Assembly: GCA_947575475.1 (NCBI GenBank)
Contig: CANPNN010000051.1
Coordinates: 1 to 8,352 of the forward strand
Direction of reading: 5' to 3'
Source: an uncultured Pseudoflavonifractor sp.
Lineage (GTDB): Bacteria; Bacillota_A; Clostridia; Oscillospirales; Oscillospiraceae
Length of the DNA: 8,352 nucleotides
Under the pieces are notes generated by a model that did no database searches, was not told the origin of the DNA, and saw only the letters and a list, made by a program, of their open reading frames with translations. Made by a program: the position numbers and the translations under genes. This document shows, in pieces, positions 7,937 to 8,352 of the stretch; position 1 is the stretch's first letter, and the number at the start of each line of letters is the position of its first letter.

Positions 7937-7965
7937 TTGACAATGTTGACGTGGTGTGTTATAAT
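7937..7965 (+). promoter_or_regulatory. Consensus sigma-A promoter of the nfeD gene
   Basis: TTGACA (7937-7942), a 17-base spacer and TATAAT (7960-7965) match the consensus at all twelve positions with ideal spacing. Transcription would start near 7972, giving a leader of about 45 bases. It sits 40 bases beyond the degV terminator, so the downstream gene is an independent unit. Confidence 0.93.
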
Positions 7966-8000
7966 GGGTCTGTACCCAAGGAACCGGCTGGTTATCTCAG

Positions 8001-8007
8001 AAAGGAG
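8001..8007 (+). promoter_or_regulatory. Ribosome binding site that decides the nfeD start
   Basis: AAAGGAG ends nine bases before the ATG at 8017 but only three bases before the in-frame ATG at 8011. The spacing favours 8017, giving a protein beginning MPWLPS. Confidence 0.8.
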
Positions 8008-8016
8008 CTGATGGTC

Positions 8017-8352
8017 ATGCCTTGGTTACCAAGCGTTGTGTGGCTTTGCCTGCTGGTGTTTTTCGCCATTACGGAGGCAGTCACGGTGGGGCTGGTGTCG
8101 GTGTGGTTCGCGGCGGGGGCCCTCGTCGCGCTGCTGGGGACCTTCTTCACCTCCAACATCTGGATCCAAATTTTTCTGTTCCTGTTGGTGTCCTGCGTCA
8201 CGATGGCAGTGCTGCGGCCTTTGGCCCGGAAGTATGTGCTGCCCACGGTGGTGCCCACCAACGCCGACCGGGTCATCGGGCGGCAGGCGGTGGTCACCGA
8301 GGCCATCGACAACCTGAACGGAAAGGGGGTCGTGGTGGTCTTTGGCGTGGCC
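8017..8352 (+). CDS. NfeD-family membrane protein, 3' end missing
   Basis: Short NfeD proteins are membrane partners of flotillin or stomatin-type proteins, with two or three membrane helices and a cytoplasmic OB-fold; a role in membrane-domain organisation or quality control is proposed. The 112 codons seen show a first membrane helix (about 6-22, VVWLCLLVFFAITEAVT), a second hydrophobic stretch (23-43, including WFAAGALVALLGTFF) and a third (about 46-66, IWIQIFLFLLVSCVTMAVL). The family linker RPLARKYVLP (67-76) and the start of the soluble domain follow, with TNADRVIGRQAVVTE (81-95) and LNGKGVVVV. The order and wording closely resemble short NfeD proteins of about 140-150 residues, so 30-40 residues are probably missing at the right edge. 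A flotillin gene would be expected downstream but lies outside the window. It has its own very strong promoter. Confidence 0.88.
   Translation, partial: MPWLPSVVWLCLLVFFAITEAVTVGLVSVWFAAGALVALLGTFFTSNIWIQIFLFLLVSCVTMAVLRPLARKYVLPTVVPTNADRVIGRQAVVTEAIDNLNGKGVVVVFGVA

Overview
The window looks like chromosomal DNA of a GC-rich Clostridia-type Firmicute. Oscillospiraceae relatives such as Flavonifractor or Intestinimonas are my best guess, made from gene content and base composition rather than from any search. The supporting signs are a perfect CIRCE element in front of groES-groEL, strong AGGAGG-type ribosome binding sites, sigma-A style promoters, an S-layer-homology protein, and a short NfeD protein. 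All genes appear chromosomal and intact. I see no phage, transposase, CRISPR array, tRNA or rRNA.

Layout. (1) Positions 1-2111, minus strand: the heat-shock operon. It has a sigma-A promoter, a perfect CIRCE operator, groES, an unusually long and structured 195-bp spacer, and groEL, whose last ~35 codons lie beyond the left edge. (2) Positions 2101-5465, minus strand: a three-gene operon. A TTGCCA-17-TATAAT promoter drives a THUMP/UPF0020 RNA methyltransferase, a secreted WG-repeat plus SLH protein, and a YegS/DgkB-type lipid kinase. The genes are tightly packed (12-bp gap, then a 1-base TGATG overlap) and end at a strong intrinsic terminator. The distal stem arm and T-tract of that terminator also supply the -35 box of groES. 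(3) Positions 5355-5630: a divergent promoter region with a tandem 10-bp repeat. (4) Positions 5631-7897, plus strand: a radical SAM enzyme with an extra cysteine-rich C-terminal region overlaps a DegV-family lipid-binding gene by four bases (ATGA). This pair ends in a perfectly palindromic terminator. (5) Positions 7937-8352, plus strand: an exact-consensus TTGACA-17-TATAAT promoter and the start of an NfeD-family membrane protein gene, cut by the right edge.

Functional picture. The groE operon is ordinary HrcA-controlled chaperonin. The minus-strand operon mixes ribosome modification, a cell-surface protein and lipid phosphorylation, with no obvious single pathway. The most interesting part is the translationally coupled radical SAM-DegV pair. 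DegV proteins of the FakB type bind fatty acids, so a radical SAM enzyme made in step with one could act on a lipid or acyl chain, or on the DegV protein itself. This is a hypothesis. With a lipid kinase and NfeD nearby, the neighbourhood has a membrane-lipid flavour.
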